Below, piece after piece: positions 6,352 to 7,442 of a DNA stretch of 7,442 nt. Origin of the DNA: Verrucomicrobiota bacterium. Its GTDB lineage: Bacteria; Verrucomicrobiota; Verrucomicrobiia; Limisphaerales; UBA9464. How positions within the stretch are numbered: the first letter of the stretch is position 1; each line of letters begins with the position of its first letter. The notes beneath the pieces were generated by a model. It did no database searches, had not been told where the DNA came from, and saw only the letters and a program-made list of their open reading frames with translations. A program made the translations under genes and the position numbers. The stretch lies in contig JANXMD010000196.1 in NCBI GenBank assembly GCA_025354845.1, positions 1 through 7,442 of the forward strand, written 5' to 3'.

Positions 6352-7442
6352 ATGAAAGGGAGTGAAACGCAGGGAACGACCGAAAACCCGGATTCGACTC
6401 GGCGAAAAGCATCGGGGGCAGCCTACGAGCAGGTCTTTGACGGGCGCAAGCAGCGTGTGCGGGGCGTCTGGAAGCGGGGCGGGGTGTTCTATGCCCGCTT
6501 CACGGCAACCGACCTTGCCGGCAGGAAGCGTGACACGTTCCGGGCTCTCGAAGGAGTGACGTCCGCGGCTGCCGCCAAAGCCGAGTTGGCCAAGCTCAAG
6601 AAGGATGCATCCGCCCACCCGGTTCAAGTGTCGGGTCGGATCCCCACCTTTGCCGACTATTCCGAACGTTATCACCGCGAGGTCTCGTCCACCAAGCGGC
6701 TTGCCACGAAGCGGAAGGAGCGGACCCATATTGACTGGTGGAAAGAGCGGGTCGGCGCCCTGCCGGTGAACCGCATTGCCAGGGTCCACGTCAATTCCGG
6801 GATCGCAGAGTTGACCGAAGCAGGACGAAACCCGCGGACGGTGAATCTGTACGTCATCACCCTGCGCTGCGTTCTCAAGCGGGCGATGGAGGAGGGATTG
6901 ATTCAGACGATGCCGACGGCGGGCCTTCGACCACTTCGCACGGCGCAGAAGGCGCGTGCCCTCGTCGATGCGGAGACCTTCCAGCGGATTCTTGCCGCGG
7001 CCCCGAGCGCGACACGGAACGGGATCGAGTTTGCGGACTACCTGCGCTTCCTGCTCTACACGGGCGCACGCGAAAAGGAGGCGCTGCGCGTTGCATGGGA
7101 TGACGTCGATTTCAACAACGAGCAGGTCGCGATTGGATCCGATGGCGGCACCAAGAATCACGAGGCCCGCCACGTCGATTTCAATCCCGACCTGGCCAGC
7201 CTGCTTGAGGAAATGCAGGGGCGCCGAGCTCCGGATTCCCGTTGGCTCTTCCCAAGTCCGAAGCGTGGCGAAAAGGACATTCCTGCGCGTTCACTTCGGC
7301 AGGCGCTTCACCTCTGCTGCGCTGCGGCCGGGGTCGGTCGGCTTGGCTTCCATGACACCCGGCACCGGTTTATTTCTGAATGCGTCATGGCCGGCGTGGA
7401 CTACTTGACGATTGCCCGATGGGTCGGCCACAAGGACGGCGG
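6352..7442 (+). CDS. Tyrosine recombinase / phage-type integrase (3' end beyond the window)
   Basis: The frame is open from ATG 6352 to the window end (363 codons). It is a site-specific recombinase that cuts and rejoins DNA through a phosphotyrosine. Residues about 34-90 (RVRGVWKRGGVFYARF, then an Ala/Lys-rich helix) resemble an N-terminal arm-binding domain. Residues about 98-195 form the SAM-like core-binding domain (TFADYSERYH to VLKRAMEEGLI). The catalytic domain follows with R240 in LLYTGAREKEALR, the beta-hairpin K268 in GGTKNH, H334-x-x-R337 in FHDTRHRF, and H360 in ARWVGHKD. The nucleophilic tyrosine, expected about 8-10 residues later, is past the edge. There is no frameshift or stop, so the gene looks intact. 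No Shine-Dalgarno precedes 6352; an in-frame TTG at 6316 is a weaker alternative (in-frame TAA at 6301). It points away from the tRNA, consistent with an integrative element extending to the right. Confidence 0.94.
   Translation, partial: MKGSETQGTTENPDSTRRKASGAAYEQVFDGRKQRVRGVWKRGGVFYARFTATDLAGRKRDTFRALEGVTSAAAAKAELAKLKKDASAHPVQVSGRIPTFADYSERYHREVSSTKRLATKRKERTHIDWWKERVGALPVNRIARVHVNSGIAELTEAGRNPRTVNLYVITLRCVLKRAMEEGLIQTMPTAGLRPLRTAQKARALVDAETFQRILAAAPSATRNGIEFADYLRFLLYTGAREKEALRVAWDDVDFNNEQVAIGSDGGTKNHEARHVDFNPDLASLLEEMQGRRAPDSRWLFPSPKRGEKDIPARSLRQALHLCCAAAGVGRLGFHDTRHRFISECVMAGVDYLTIARWVGHKDG

Noticed and set aside
6390..6397. GGATTCGA, shared with the tRNA T-arm region (6209-6216), as a possible att core
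   Set aside because: Eight matching bases inside coding sequence are too few, and flanking bases do not match; chance is the simpler explanation.
6349..7173. Minus-strand open frame (274 codons) opposite the integrase
   Set aside because: The plus strand has an intact tyrosine recombinase with R, K and HxxR residues in order; the minus frame shows no family features.

Overview
This is a high-GC bacterial window with four parts: the 3' end of a flavin oxidoreductase gene, a compact surface-polysaccharide locus of two divergent gene pairs, a tRNA gene, and the start of an integrated element marked by a tyrosine recombinase. The host looks like a member of the Planctomycetota-Verrucomicrobiota group, perhaps Verrucomicrobiota. 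That is an inference from the oxidoreductase subfamily, the weak or missing Shine-Dalgarno sites, and short-period dispersed repeats of a kind I associate with those genomes. No marker gene here proves it.

Layout. (1) Positions 1-872, plus strand: C-terminal part of an Old Yellow Enzyme-type NADH:flavin oxidoreductase. Its last codons run into a degenerate 10-bp-periodic repeat. (2) Positions 919-3598, minus strand: a two-gene unit transcribed right to left. A polytopic O-antigen ligase/polymerase-like protein comes first, then a GT4-type glycosyltransferase whose start overlaps the upstream stop by 11 nt. (3) Positions 3599-3723: the divergent control region. (4) Positions 3724-6097, plus strand: an AlgI-type MBOAT acyltransferase followed 10 nt later by a membrane-anchored SGNH-hydrolase-like protein. 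This pairing is typical of exopolysaccharide O-acetylation. The SGNH gene ends in a tandem 7-bp repeat that supplies its last residues. (5) Positions 6098-6194: a short spacer with a 7-bp-stem hairpin and a second, inverted, 10-bp-periodic repeat. (6) Positions 6195-6270, minus strand: a complete tRNA with CAU anticodon, best read as tRNA-Ile2. (7) Positions 6271-6351: a spacer holding a good sigma70-type promoter for the tRNA and a perfect 12-bp tandem repeat. (8) From 6352 to the window end, plus strand: a tyrosine recombinase, cut off just before its catalytic tyrosine.

How the genes work together. The glycosyltransferase adds a sugar to a lipid-linked or nascent glycan. The Wzy/WaaL-like protein polymerises or ligates glycan at the outer face of the inner membrane. 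The MBOAT and SGNH pair would move acyl (probably acetyl) groups across the membrane and onto the polymer. I see nothing linking the oxidoreductase to this locus. I did not find a wholly new system. The most unusual parts are the tRNA/integrase junction, where the integrase sits on the 5' side of the tRNA and a 12-bp tandem repeat overlaps the tRNA promoter, and the dispersed repeats that form the 3' ends of two unrelated genes.
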